A DNA stretch of 64,000 nt from Anaerococcus murdochii. GTDB taxonomy: Bacteria > Bacillota > Clostridia > Tissierellales > Peptoniphilaceae. Every line of letters starts with the position of its first letter. The stretch's first letter is position 1. Both the position numbers and the translations under genes were made by a program. The DNA lies in contig NZ_JAIPME010000002.1 in the NCBI RefSeq assembly GCF_019957155.1, positions 806,001 to 870,000 of the forward strand. Direction: 5' to 3'. Below, piece by piece: positions 38,100-49,157 of the stretch. Below the pieces are notes generated by a model. It did not search any database and was not told the origin of the DNA. It saw nothing but the letters and a program-made list of their open reading frames with translations.

Positions 38100-40667
38100 C
38101 TAGTTAAGTTTGAGATTTGCTAAGTCGCTTGCTTTAATTACATTGGTTCTTTCTAGTTCTGTCAGCTCGTCTGCCAAGAAAGTGTTGTAAGTTTTACCTT
38201 TGATTTTATATTCTTCTTCCTTGTCTATATTAGGATTGTACAATCTCAACAATAATTTGTCGCCATATTCTTCTTTTTTGAGTGTTGAGAAAATTACATT
38301 ACCTTCGACTTCTAATAAGGAATAATCCTTATCTAATGCTTTGTGGTCCTTAGGAATTACAAAATTATTAGTATTATCTAGGATTTCTCCGGCTTGATAT
38401 GCAAAAGGTTTGTTTAGTGCGTCATGGGCAAACTTGTGCATGTCGTAGTAGTTTTTATCACAATCTCTAATATAAAAATTTGTTTTGATAGTTTTGCTCA
38501 TCATTTCGTGACCTAATTCTTTTTTATATACACCAGATGCACGACCAGGTCTATCATTAAGATTTTCTTTTCCTAGATATGGTATTGATCTAAAAGTTGT
38601 AAGAGCTATTTTTGAATGATCTAGGATTTCGTACTCCCTAACACCATCACTTACAACTTGCACAGTCTTATCAGAATCTAAACCAGCAAAAGAAATCATT
38701 GGCTCGATTCCTCTTGGCTTTTCATCCCATTTTTCATCTTTCCAATTAGAGTATTTGTTATAATCAACTTCTCTTATTATTGTAGAAAATTGATTGTCAG
38801 ATAAAGAATAGTCAGAAGAAATCTTGCTTGCCACTACTAACCTATCTCTGTGCTCATGGATTTGGTTTGTAGTTTCTTGGCTTACTTCAATAAATTTCTT
38901 TCCTTTGTATAAGGTAATATCTATTTTAGAAACTAAATTAGCATTCAAAATGCCTTTTTCTCTATCTTTGAGATTAGATGGTAGGATTCTTTTGAGATTA
39001 AAAGATAATTTTTCAAAGAAAATGTTCTTTTCAACCCTAACATTATCTACAGTACCTTCGTTTATATACAAATCTTTGCTTGGACTTGAATAATCGTAAG
39101 AATCTCCTTCGTCACCGTTATTTTCTAGATAAATTTCTGATATATTACTATCTCCAACCACCTTGATATGGCCATTATCCTCTAATACTATTTTATAGAA
39201 TTCATTTTCTATATAATCGCAGGAAGTTTTCTTTATTTCGCATTCCTTTAACTCTTTAGATTCAATTATATCATAAGTTTGATAACCCATTGGAAGAAAT
39301 GAATCGAAAATTAGAACTTCAAACTTATTTAATCTGTTATAATTATTAAGATTTGAAGATTCTTCATTATTGACTCCTATTTCTTTTTGAGATTTTTTAA
39401 GGTCATCAGTAAAATCTTCTCTAGATAAGATTAGATAGTCTATATTCTTGCCATCTCTTTTAATTTCAAAATTTTCAAAAGGTACAAGGATTTCAAACTT
39501 AATGAAGTCATCCCTCTTATTTGGAGAAAGGTTATAGGCTTGGAATGAGAAATCTTTTGGCTGTATCCTATCACCAATTCTCCTACAGATTAAATCAATA
39601 AGGTTAGAAGCATAGTCATAAGCTATATCGTAGCGATTTTCTATAAATTTATTTGTAAGGTCTGAATTGCACATTCCTATTGAATCGTGGGCAGAATTAT
39701 CAAGCATAAGTCTCCAAATTTTCTCGATGATTTCTGATTCATACCTTAATCCTAAATTATAAGCTAAACTCATAAGTGGCTCTAGTTTGTGAGAAATGAG
39801 TCTTTCTAAGAAGTTATTTTTATTTTTAAGATCTGCTCTTGTTGAGAAAATAGACTTGTGAGTTCTAGAAAATTGCCCAAAGGTAAATTCGCCGGAATAT
39901 TCTTTCAAGTTGTCTTTGTTAGCCTCAAATAATTCGTCTAGAGAATCTTCTAATGAAGCGATTTTTATATCCATACCTGAAGCTTCATTTAATTTTTGAA
40001 GATTTTTTCTTACAGGTTTTTGATCTTCTCCATTAAATAAGATATATGGTTCTCTATTACCAAATTTTTCAAGTTTAGAAATTAATTCATTAAAATATTC
40101 TTCATTAGCATCGTTTGGAGGATATGCCATTACGCCATAGTGATAGATGTTAAAAGATTTTATTTTATCACCACTATTAGATTTCCAGATAAACTCCCTG
40201 TCTTTAAGAAGATGATCTGCAATTCCCCTCCTGAAAACCGCATATTTTAAATTAAACTGATTGAATAGCATTGGTAATTGGGCACTCATACCAAAGCTAT
40301 CAGGAAGGTATCCGATTTTTTGATATCCACCATATTTACTAGAATCTTTTATACCATAAAGAAGGTTTCTTAATATACTTTCTCCTGAAATTACAAGGGT
40401 ATCAGTTTGAGTGTACCAAGGGCCTGTAATTAGTCTTTTTTCTTTAACAAGTTTTTTTACTAATTCTTCTTTTTCGGGACGGAATTTTAGGTAATCATCT
40501 ATTATAGATGTTTGTCCATCCAGTAAAAAAGAATGAAATTCTTGATTTTCATCAAGAAAATCAAGAATTTCATCAAAAACAAATGTTGAATAAATCTCAG
40601 ACCTTTGAGATGTAAAATACCATTCTCTATCCCAATGGGTATGAGCTATAACATTTACTTTATTCAT
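38100..40667 (-). CDS. Alpha-mannosidase (GH38)
   Basis: An 855-residue GH38 enzyme. The N-terminal zinc/substrate motif is VIAHTHWDREWYFTSQR, the catalytic nucleophile is Asp123 in GYLPDSFGMSAQ, and DNSAHDSIGMCNSD carries the zinc His. The size fits bacterial MngB-type mannosidases. With a PTS it likely hydrolyses a 6-phosphorylated alpha-mannoside (mannosylglycerate or mannobiose-like) in the cytoplasm. It overlaps the IIC gene by 8 bases. Confidence 0.9.
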   Translation of the reverse strand: MNKVNVIAHTHWDREWYFTSQRSEIYSTFVFDEILDFLDENQEFHSFLLDGQTSIIDDYLKFRPEKEELVKKLVKEKRLITGPWYTQTDTLVISGESILRNLLYGIKDSSKYGGYQKIGYLPDSFGMSAQLPMLFNQFNLKYAVFRRGIADHLLKDREFIWKSNSGDKIKSFNIYHYGVMAYPPNDANEEYFNELISKLEKFGNREPYILFNGEDQKPVRKNLQKLNEASGMDIKIASLEDSLDELFEANKDNLKEYSGEFTFGQFSRTHKSIFSTRADLKNKNNFLERLISHKLEPLMSLAYNLGLRYESEIIEKIWRLMLDNSAHDSIGMCNSDLTNKFIENRYDIAYDYASNLIDLICRRIGDRIQPKDFSFQAYNLSPNKRDDFIKFEILVPFENFEIKRDGKNIDYLILSREDFTDDLKKSQKEIGVNNEESSNLNNYNRLNKFEVLIFDSFLPMGYQTYDIIESKELKECEIKKTSCDYIENEFYKIVLEDNGHIKVVGDSNISEIYLENNGDEGDSYDYSSPSKDLYINEGTVDNVRVEKNIFFEKLSFNLKRILPSNLKDREKGILNANLVSKIDITLYKGKKFIEVSQETTNQIHEHRDRLVVASKISSDYSLSDNQFSTIIREVDYNKYSNWKDEKWDEKPRGIEPMISFAGLDSDKTVQVVSDGVREYEILDHSKIALTTFRSIPYLGKENLNDRPGRASGVYKKELGHEMMSKTIKTNFYIRDCDKNYYDMHKFAHDALNKPFAYQAGEILDNTNNFVIPKDHKALDKDYSLLEVEGNVIFSTLKKEEYGDKLLLRLYNPNIDKEEEYKIKGKTYNTFLADELTELERTNVIKASDLANLKLN

Positions 40668-41895
40668 AGTTTACCTCAGGTAATTTACCATTTTTAATTT
40701 GGTTGTTTCTGTATAGTATATTTATAACGGCTATAAATAGGGAACCGATTAATATACCACCGACATATTGTAGGATACCTGATACTAAAGGCCATGCCCA
40801 GATTGCTGATTCTGGGAACCATTGAACAGCTCCAGTAACAACTGCAAATAGAGATCCAATTACTGAACCGATTACGTAAAGAGGAACTGTAAATGCTGGG
40901 TTTTCAAGAGCAAATGGAATAGCACCTTCACTTATTCCCATGAATGCTAAGAAAATTGAAGTTTTACCAGCTTCTTTAAATTGTCTATCATAAACTCTTC
41001 TACCTACTATATATTTATCAAGTATTGTTGATAAGCCAAGACCAATAGAAGGAGTAACGATTGCTATAACTCTAGCTGTAATAGGCATTACTTTATCAAC
41101 TGTAAATCCAGTTGCAACAAATCCTGCCGCTTTATTTACAGCGCCACCTAAGTCAAAGGCTGTAAATATAGATAGAAGTATTGAGTAAACTATTTGTCCA
41201 CTTTTTCCTGCAGATTCAAGTAAGTTTTTAACTTGACCATTTAAGAATGCACCAAATGGAGTTATAACGTATAGCATTAGTATCATTGTTGTAAGTATAC
41301 CAATTAATGGGATAAGGAATGTTGTTTTAAAAGCCATCCAATTGTGACTTACTTTGATTTTTTCATTTAATAACTTTATAAAGTAACCTATAATGAAAGC
41401 TATTAATAAACCACCTAAAAATCCAGAAGGTGCAGGGGTAGCTCCTTCAAAAACTCCCTCGGTTAAAACTAGTCGTTCTATTGGCTTGTTCGCAACTATA
41501 CCACCCATAAAACCACATATTAATGCGGTCTTACCACCAATTGAGTTAGCGGTGAATGCAGCGAAAATTGGAATTGCAAAACCAAATAGGGTAAATCCAA
41601 ATTTTGACAATACATCAGCTAAGTTGAGCATTGTAAGAGAAGTTCCAGTAAAATTACCCGAATTCATAGCATCAACAATTGAAACTGAAGGATCTATTTT
41701 TAAAAATACATAAGGAATAAGCTGTGATATAGCACCTAAAAGTCCTCCCATGATTAAAACAGGAATCATATAGGAAATACCAGTCATCAAGTGTTTTTGT
41801 ACCTCGGTAAATTTTGAATTTGAGGTTTTCATGTTGGTATTAATATTTTTTGGACTGATATTATCTGATCCGATTTTTCTTTTTGTAATTGCCAT
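40660..41895 (-). CDS. PTS fructose/mannosylglycerate-type enzyme IIC
   Basis: A 411-residue membrane permease of the fructose-family IIC, with an N-terminal hydrophilic tail of about 30 residues. VLIMGGLLGAI, the loop GFMGGIVANKP and MGISEGAIPFALENP (the family's substrate-site motif) identify it. Partners IIB (41906) and IIA (42222) are separate genes, whereas E. coli MngA has all three fused. Confidence 0.88.
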   Translation of the reverse strand: MAITKRKIGSDNISPKNINTNMKTSNSKFTEVQKHLMTGISYMIPVLIMGGLLGAISQLIPYVFLKIDPSVSIVDAMNSGNFTGTSLTMLNLADVLSKFGFTLFGFAIPIFAAFTANSIGGKTALICGFMGGIVANKPIERLVLTEGVFEGATPAPSGFLGGLLIAFIIGYFIKLLNEKIKVSHNWMAFKTTFLIPLIGILTTMILMLYVITPFGAFLNGQVKNLLESAGKSGQIVYSILLSIFTAFDLGGAVNKAAGFVATGFTVDKVMPITARVIAIVTPSIGLGLSTILDKYIVGRRVYDRQFKEAGKTSIFLAFMGISEGAIPFALENPAFTVPLYVIGSVIGSLFAVVTGAVQWFPESAIWAWPLVSGILQYVGGILIGSLFIAVINILYRNNQIKNGKLPEVNYE

Positions 41896-41905
41896 AATAA
41901 TCCTC

Positions 41906-42220
41906 CTAGCTATTTAAGTCGTCTTCTATTTCTTGGATGATACCATCAGGATTTTTGATTGCTTCAGCCAAACTTACTTCATAAACCTCATAACCTTCAA
42001 ACCTCTCCATATTTTGAGGAGTGATAGCTGTTGATAATAAAATAATATCAGCTTCTGCTAGGTCTTCAGCTGTGAGTTCATTTTGGATGCCATCAGATCC
42101 TTGGGTTTCTATTTTGCATTCATAACCTTTTTTTTCGGCAGCTTTTTGTATAGCTTCCGCAGCCATAAATGTATGAGCTAAACCCATAGTGCAAGCACAT
42201 AAACCAACAAATTTCTTCAT
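41906..42220 (-). CDS. PTS fructose-type enzyme IIB
   Basis: A 104-residue phosphocarrier. CTMGLAHTFMAAEAI contains the phosphocysteine (Cys10) in the fructose-IIB motif, normally CPTGIAHTFMA. Ten bases upstream of the IIC gene, it starts 1-2 bases after IIA. Confidence 0.9.
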   Translation of the reverse strand: MKKFVGLCACTMGLAHTFMAAEAIQKAAEKKGYECKIETQGSDGIQNELTAEDLAEADIILLSTAITPQNMERFEGYEVYEVSLAEAIKNPDGIIQEIEDDLNS

Positions 42221-42221
42221 A

Positions 42222-42641
42222 TTATTCTCCTAATTCTTGTATTTTCTCAAATACTTCATCTTCAGATGCGTTTAGGCAAAAATCTCTAAATTCTGCATCT
42301 ACAAGTTTTCTGCTGAGATTAGCAAGTAGAGAAATGTGAACATCTCCGTCTTTGCTAAATAGAGCAATAACAACCTTAACCATAGAGCCATCCCAATCAA
42401 TTTCATCTTTAAGTCTTAAAAAAATTAAGGAAGTCTCCAAGACATTGCTACTTTTTGCATGGGGAATAGCAAAAGGTGGGAGCAAGGCTGTGCTCATGAT
42501 CTCTTCTCTCTTAACTAATTCATCTTTGATGGACTTCTTATCAGAAATTAGACCAGTCTTAAAAGCTTGGTCAACCAAGAAATCAAAACACTCGTCCTGA
42601 CTTTTGAGGTCTACATCAAAGATAGCGTTTTCACGATACAT
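42222..42641 (-). CDS. PTS fructose-type enzyme IIA
   Basis: A protein of about 139 residues of the fructose/mannitol IIA family. The active His lies in PPFAIPHAKS, and the preceding REEIMSTALLPPFAIPH is the family signature. I chose the ATG at 42641, as AAGGAG directly abuts the ATG at 42650 and is 9 bases from the second. First gene of the mannoside PTS operon; a -10 (TATAAT) is at 42668-42663. Confidence 0.88.
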   Translation of the reverse strand: MYRENAIFDVDLKSQDECFDFLVDQAFKTGLISDKKSIKDELVKREEIMSTALLPPFAIPHAKSSNVLETSLIFLRLKDEIDWDGSMVKVVIALFSKDGDVHISLLANLSRKLVDAEFRDFCLNASEDEVFEKIQELGE

Positions 42642-42650
42642 AACAATCAT

Positions 42651-42780
42651 CTCCTTTATTGAATTATAACCAAAAATGTAAAGAAATATTCATAAATTTT
42701 TTCACAATTACTTGCACATTTTCGAATTATTAATTATTGGATGCATAATTAATAAAATATCGCATGGGCTTTTTTTATCT
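42651..42780. other. Upstream region of mannoside PTS operon
   Basis: AT-rich. It contains TATAAT on the minus strand (42668-42663) with a poor -35. Downstream of the IS remnant. No gene. Confidence 0.45.
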
Positions 42781-44264
42781 TTATTCTAAAATATATAAAT
42801 TTTTCAAATAATAGAGTAAATATTTTTGTAAATGGGGAGATTTCCCCCCATCTGCCTCTAATATATCTAGTAATTTTGCTAATTTTTTCATATTTAGGTA
42901 CGCAAATGTTAGCGGTGTATCATACTCATTTTAGCTCTGCCTATCATGTTGGTATATCTGTAGCTATGGTATTCTTTTGCACTTCCGAATTGTCTTTCTA
43001 TTGTTTCTTTTCTTTGCTTGTATTCGGTTTTTCCTGATTTGGTTAATCTGTACTATTCGCAATAGTCTATGTATTCTTGCCGAATATGTCTAATTATTAC
43101 TTTTACTTTGCTTTTACTCTTTGTACACTTACTTAAAGATGGACAGTTTTCACATAAACTCTTTTTGCTTTTATATATTCTGTAGCCTTCTCTATTTGTT
43201 GTTGAGTAGAGGAGTATTTTGTTTTCTGAATATATGTAGCAGTCGTTTGTTTGGTCATATTTGTATTGTTTTGGATAGAATGATTCTTTATCGTTTCTTC
43301 TTCCTTTTGGTTTTATGTATGGTAATACCGGCATTATTCCTTTATCTACTAGTTCTTTTGCTATCGATGGTATTTTGTATCCTGCATCAATTACTATTTT
43401 TTCTGGTTGGTATTTTTCTAATTTTTCATTGAAGAATGATGGGAAGGTTGTGGAGTCGTGTAGGTTTGCTGGGTAGGCTTTGTATCCTAATATCCATCCA
43501 TTTTTATCACATGATGTTTGTATTGAGTAGGCGTATGCTTCTTTGTGATTTCCTTTATGGAATAGTCCACTTACTGAATCTGTTGTTGATTGGATGATTT
43601 CTTTTTTCTTCTAGTATTTCACCTTCTGGGTAATCAAAGTCATATTTGCCATTGTTGTTTCTATCTTCATTTACTTCTTTTTCTAGTTTTCTTTGATATG
43701 ATTTTACTTTTTTCTTTATTTTTACTTTTTGGTTTTTATGTCTGTTGGCGTGGGCTTTTACATGGGTTGAGTCTACAAATTGTATTTTTGTGTCTACAAA
43801 TCCATGGGCCAGTGCTTGGGTTAGGATGTTTTCGAATATTTGATTGAATATGTCGGTGTTTTTGAATCTTCTTTCATAGTTTTTCCGAAGGTTGAAAAGT
43901 GTGGGACTTTATCGTAGAAGTCTAGGCCTAAGAACCATCGATAGGCTAAGTTTACTTCTACTTATCTTATTATTTGCCTCATGCTATTTATGTTGAAGAA
44001 GTATTGTAGAATTAGTAGTTTTATTAATACTACTGGGTCTATACTTGATCTACCTGCTGTTTGTGAGTATTTTTCTTCTACTAGGTCGTATATGAAGTTA
44101 GAGTTTATGTATTTATCTATTTTTCTTAATATGTGCTCTTTTGTAACTAGTTGTTCTACTGATACAATTTGAATTTGATCAGTATTATTCTTTTCGTTTT
44201 TATGTAGCGTCAGTTTCTCCATTCTTGGTATGTTTATGCCAAAAAAACGGCTAGATTTAAGCAT
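42781..44264 (-). mobile_element. Degenerate IS1182-like element (transposase pseudogene)
   Basis: Minus-strand pieces of one transposase. The N-terminal part (44264-43962) contains EKYSQTAGRSSIDPVVLIK, typical of IS1182-type transposases. Middle fragments in shifting frames include VDSTHVKAHANRHK. A C-terminal part (43334-43053, CENCPSLSKC) is followed after an in-frame TAG by KTEYKQRKETIERQFGSAKE, and after another shift by LTFAYLNMKKLAKLL. Multiple frameshifts and stops make it inactive. A 10-base inverted repeat AAAGTAGATG / CATCTACTTT (44278-44310) lies just outside the transposase start. No matching terminal repeats were found at the other end. Confidence 0.82.
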
Positions 44265-44321
44265 TTATCGCATAGAAAAAGTAGATGGAGTTGTGCCTTT
44301 CATCTACTTTGTCTACAGTCT

Positions 44322-44343
44322 AAAGGAGCCGAAGCCCCTTTTT

Positions 44344-44345
<2 letters not shown>
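44322..44345. terminator. UUCG-type hairpin at end of GH1 gene
   Basis: AAAGGAGC-CGAA-GCCCCTTT followed by T-run on the plus strand; on the minus strand the loop is TTCG. It lies right at the stop of the minus-strand GH1 gene. Confidence 0.65.
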
Positions 44346-45785
<1,440 letters not shown>

Positions 45786-45795
45786 TCAAAAAATA

Positions 45796-45822
45796 AACCT
45801 TGTAGCATTATGTTACAAGGTT
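45796..45822 (-). terminator. Terminator-like hairpin between IIC and GH1
   Basis: 9-base arms AACCTTGTA / TACAAGGTT. On the minus strand it is followed by TTATTTTTTG. It may attenuate the last GH1 gene. Confidence 0.65.
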
Positions 45823-45835
45823 CATTTTTCTAATT

Positions 45836-47146
45836 TTATTGTTCTAGTTCTGCTTGTTTTTCAAGAGTTTTAGCACTTATCCTTAAGAATGGTAGGTAGA
45901 TTAATACCCCAAGGGCTATAACTACTAGTTGAACAAGAACAGCTCTAAAATCTGCACCTGTTGCTAGGTATGCATTTAATAATGGTGGAGTTGTCCATGG
46001 AACTAGTACGCTTGCCTTATTCATAAAGCCTATGGCTGTTGCTGTGTAGCTTATTAGAATACCCATTGCTGGGACTAGTACAAAAGGAATCATCATTGGT
46101 AGGTTGAATACGATTGGTAAACCGAAGATGATTGGTTCGTTGATGTTGAATAAGCCTGGAAGGACTGATAATTCACCAATTTGTCTGTATTGTTTGTTTT
46201 TCCTAAAGAATAGGAATACTGCAATTAGTAAGCAGATTGTTGAACCAGATCCACCTATAAGACCATAGCATTGTACCAAGCTTAGGTTCATTATGTGTGG
46301 GATTTCAAGGCCTGCTCTTGCTGCTTCCATGTTTTCGTTGATGTTTACTAGTAGTAATGGTTCTAGGATTGTTGAATATATTACAGCTTGGTGGATACCA
46401 AAAGTAAATATTAGGTTACCTAGGCTGTAGATTAGGATTGTACCAAGGAGCGATGTGTTAACTTTTCTTAATGGCTCTTGGATCATTGTTGCTATTAGTG
46501 TTATTAGATCTACTTGGAAGAAGTAGTATAGCACAAATGATAGGACTGAGAATATAAGAAGGGTTAATATTACTGGTATTAGGTTGTTAAAGGAGTTGTT
46601 TACTGCTGGAGGTACATCTCCGCCTATATTAATTTTAATTGCTTTGATATTTGAAAGCCTAATGAATAATTCTGTAGCAAGAAGGCCCATGATGATTCCA
46701 CCGAACATGGAGTTTGTGCCGAGGTTGCCATAGGATAGGATGCCTCCAGCTTGGACAACCTCTCCGTTTGCTCCTGTTACATCTATTGTTTGAGGCATCA
46801 TTACAATAAGTGATGCTATGGCAATCATTACTGCTGTAATAGAATGTTCAAAGCCCTTATTTACTGAAAGTGTATAGGCGACTATACCACAGATTAACAA
46901 TCCTGATATGCTTAAGGTTGCATTTGCAACTGAGACTGCCCAGTAAGAGGCAACTGCCATTTGAGCTTCAGTTAATATTTTTGGTAGGATTACAGCGTTG
47001 ATTAATACTGCTATACCTGCAATTATAAATAGTGGTAGCATAATTGCGAATGCATCTCTTAGAGATTTTAGGTGGATTTGTGAACCGAATTTCATACTAG
47101 CTTCAGAGAGCTTGTCAACGAATGATTTTTTATTTTTTTCTGTCAT
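45836..47146 (-). CDS. PTS cellobiose/lactose-family enzyme IIC
   Basis: A 436-residue membrane permease. The substrate-site motif NINEPIIFGLPIVFN and the start SQIHLKSLRDAFAIMLPLFI are typical of CelB/ChbC-type IIC. It overlaps the GH1 gene upstream by 4 bases (ATGA). Beta-glucosides (cellobiose-like) are inferred from the two GH1 enzymes. Confidence 0.88.
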   Translation of the reverse strand: MTEKNKKSFVDKLSEASMKFGSQIHLKSLRDAFAIMLPLFIIAGIAVLINAVILPKILTEAQMAVASYWAVSVANATLSISGLLICGIVAYTLSVNKGFEHSITAVMIAIASLIVMMPQTIDVTGANGEVVQAGGILSYGNLGTNSMFGGIIMGLLATELFIRLSNIKAIKINIGGDVPPAVNNSFNNLIPVILTLLIFSVLSFVLYYFFQVDLITLIATMIQEPLRKVNTSLLGTILIYSLGNLIFTFGIHQAVIYSTILEPLLLVNINENMEAARAGLEIPHIMNLSLVQCYGLIGGSGSTICLLIAVFLFFRKNKQYRQIGELSVLPGLFNINEPIIFGLPIVFNLPMMIPFVLVPAMGILISYTATAIGFMNKASVLVPWTTPPLLNAYLATGADFRAVLVQLVVIALGVLIYLPFLRISAKTLEKQAELEQ

Positions 47147-48498
47147 TTTATTTTTCTTTCCTTTCCGTTAGATTCAAATACTTGCTTAACATAAGCAAAA
47201 CTTTTCTTTTTTATCCTTCTTAAGTCTTTTAAGTCGTGGTTGTCCCTATTTACATATACAACACCATATCTTTTGTCCATGTTTCCTGATGAAGAGAGTA
47301 TGTCAATAAATCCCCAACCCAAGTAGCCCATACATTCAACACCTTTATCCATAGCTTCTGCCATAGCATCAAAGTGACCTTTTAGGTAGGCTATCCTTTG
47401 GTCATCTTCTATAAATTCGTCTTCAGTAAGTTCTTCCCTTAGACCTATACCGTTTTCGACTATGAATACTGGTAGGTTGGTCCTGTTGTAGATATCTAAC
47501 ATTGCGATTTCTAATCCTTTTGGGTCAATCTCCCAATTCCATTCATTCCTATCAAGATAGTCGTTATTTACAAAAACATCGGTATTTAAAGGATTATAGT
47601 CTTTTCCTTGGTATTTAAGTGTTGCTGACCTGTAATATGAGAAGGCTATAAAATCACTTTCTATATTATTGATGATTTCTTCTTCTTTGTCGGTTTTCTC
47701 TAGGATGATATTATTTTTCTCTAGGTAGGCCTTAAAGGTGTTCATATAGCCTTTTTGGGTGAAGACATTTAAATATAAGTTGTAATCAAAGTCTTCATAG
47801 GCATTTCTTATATAATTGTCTTCTGGTTTTGACGAATATGGGTAGTAGGTGGTGTAGGCTAACATGCCACCGATTTTTAAATCCTTATAATTTTCGTGGA
47901 TATACTTGGCCACCCTTCCATGGCCAATCAAGGTATTGTATTGGACTTGGTGGATGTTTTTAGGGTTAACTTCTAGATTGCTGCCTGCTATGGTTAGGGC
48001 AAAATCAGAGGAATAAAGGTTGTGCTCATTAAAGGTTAGCCAATACTTTACTCTTTTGTGGTACCTGTCAATTATTATTTTTGAAAATTCGAAGAAATAA
48101 TCAATTACCTTTTTTGAAGAAAATCCATTGTATTTTTCGCTCAAATATAAAGGCATATCAAAGTGGTATAAACAAATAATTGGTTCAATTTGGTATTTTT
48201 CTAGGCACGAAATTAATTTATCGTAAAATTCTAATCCTTTTTCGTTAACTTCTCCATAACCCTTTGGCAAAACTCTTGACCAGGAGATCTGGAACCTGTA
48301 TGAATTGGATCCCATTTCCTTCATAAGTCTTATATCTTCTTCATACCTATGGTATTCGTCTATGGCAACCTTCCAATCACTTTGGTTTTCGCTAGCCTCC
48401 CTAATGTCATAGACAGACTTGCCCTTACCATCTAAATCAAAAGCGCCTTCGGTTTGCATGGAAGATGTGGAGTTGCCCCACATTAATTGTTTTTCCAT
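47143..48498 (-). CDS. 6-phospho-beta-glucosidase (GH1)
   Basis: A 451-residue GH1 barrel. MWGNSTSSMQTEGAF replaces the usual [11 protein letters not shown] start, the acid/base is in LTFNEHNLY, the nucleophile is in FIVENGIGL, and the C-terminal phosphate-site segment is SGNMDKRYGVVYV. NEH instead of NEP or NEM and the altered N-terminus mark a divergent subgroup, possibly with a different aglycone or sugar preference. It lies between IIB and IIC. Confidence 0.87.
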   Translation of the reverse strand: MEKQLMWGNSTSSMQTEGAFDLDGKGKSVYDIREASENQSDWKVAIDEYHRYEEDIRLMKEMGSNSYRFQISWSRVLPKGYGEVNEKGLEFYDKLISCLEKYQIEPIICLYHFDMPLYLSEKYNGFSSKKVIDYFFEFSKIIIDRYHKRVKYWLTFNEHNLYSSDFALTIAGSNLEVNPKNIHQVQYNTLIGHGRVAKYIHENYKDLKIGGMLAYTTYYPYSSKPEDNYIRNAYEDFDYNLYLNVFTQKGYMNTFKAYLEKNNIILEKTDKEEEIINNIESDFIAFSYYRSATLKYQGKDYNPLNTDVFVNNDYLDRNEWNWEIDPKGLEIAMLDIYNRTNLPVFIVENGIGLREELTEDEFIEDDQRIAYLKGHFDAMAEAMDKGVECMGYLGWGFIDILSSSGNMDKRYGVVYVNRDNHDLKDLRRIKKKSFAYVKQVFESNGKERKIK

Positions 48499-48506
48499 TA
48501 TTTCTC

Positions 48507-48824
48507 CTATTTAATATTTTCTAAGATAATATTTTCCATATTTTTGATGCCCGCTGGAGTTGGAGCATAGGCATTAAATGGAACTTGGGCTATGGCCTTG
48601 CCATTTTTGTCTGCTTTTTCCTTGTAGGCATCAAAGTACATTCTGATTTGTGGACTAACAAGGACCATGTCATATTTATCACCAGTTAGGACTTTGTCGC
48701 TGTCGCTACTTGTTGTTGCATCAACTATGATGTCCTTGCCGTCTTTTTCTAATTGTTCTGTAACTTTTTTTGCCATTAAAGACGAACTCATACCTGCATT
48801 ACAAATCAACATTACTTTTTTCAT
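48507..48824 (-). CDS. PTS cellobiose-family enzyme IIB
   Basis: A 105-residue phosphocarrier. Phosphocysteine Cys8 is in MLICNAGMSSSLM, the lactose/cellobiose IIB P-loop. It overlaps the IIA gene by one base. Confidence 0.92.
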   Translation of the reverse strand: MKKVMLICNAGMSSSLMAKKVTEQLEKDGKDIIVDATTSSDSDKVLTGDKYDMVLVSPQIRMYFDAYKEKADKNGKAIAQVPFNAYAPTPAGIKNMENIILENIK

Positions 48825-49153
48825 TATTTATCCTCCAAAATTTTAATTTTTTTATATAATCCTATTAGCCTTTTTGCATTATCCATGGCCATGGTAGCCA
48901 TAGTTAAATGGTCTTGAGAATGGATTAAAATCACGTTTATATCATTTTTTTCGCCATTTGCTTCATTTGTCAACAATTCCGTTTGTATTTCATGGCAATT
49001 AAGGAATTCCTGGTTGGCTTTGTTTAGTAAATCCTCTGCCTTTTCAAAATCGTAGTTTTCCGCTGCATCCATAGCTTCTGATGATAGTGATCGGCTTTCG
49101 CCAGCGTGGACTATGATTTGAAAGGCTACTTCATATATTTTTTCATTATCCAT
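48824..49153 (-). CDS. PTS lactose/cellobiose-family enzyme IIA
   Basis: A 109-residue helical phosphocarrier. The active His78 is in LIHSQDHLTM. It starts 4 bases after the regulator gene and is cotranscribed with it. Confidence 0.92.
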   Translation of the reverse strand: MDNEKIYEVAFQIIVHAGESRSLSSEAMDAAENYDFEKAEDLLNKANQEFLNCHEIQTELLTNEANGEKNDINVILIHSQDHLTMATMAMDNAKRLIGLYKKIKILEDK

Positions 49154-49157
49154 TTTT

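Noticed and set aside
43590..43847. Plus-strand frames in the IS region (very Phe/Leu-rich)
   Set aside because: Antisense shadows of the AT-rich decayed transposase.
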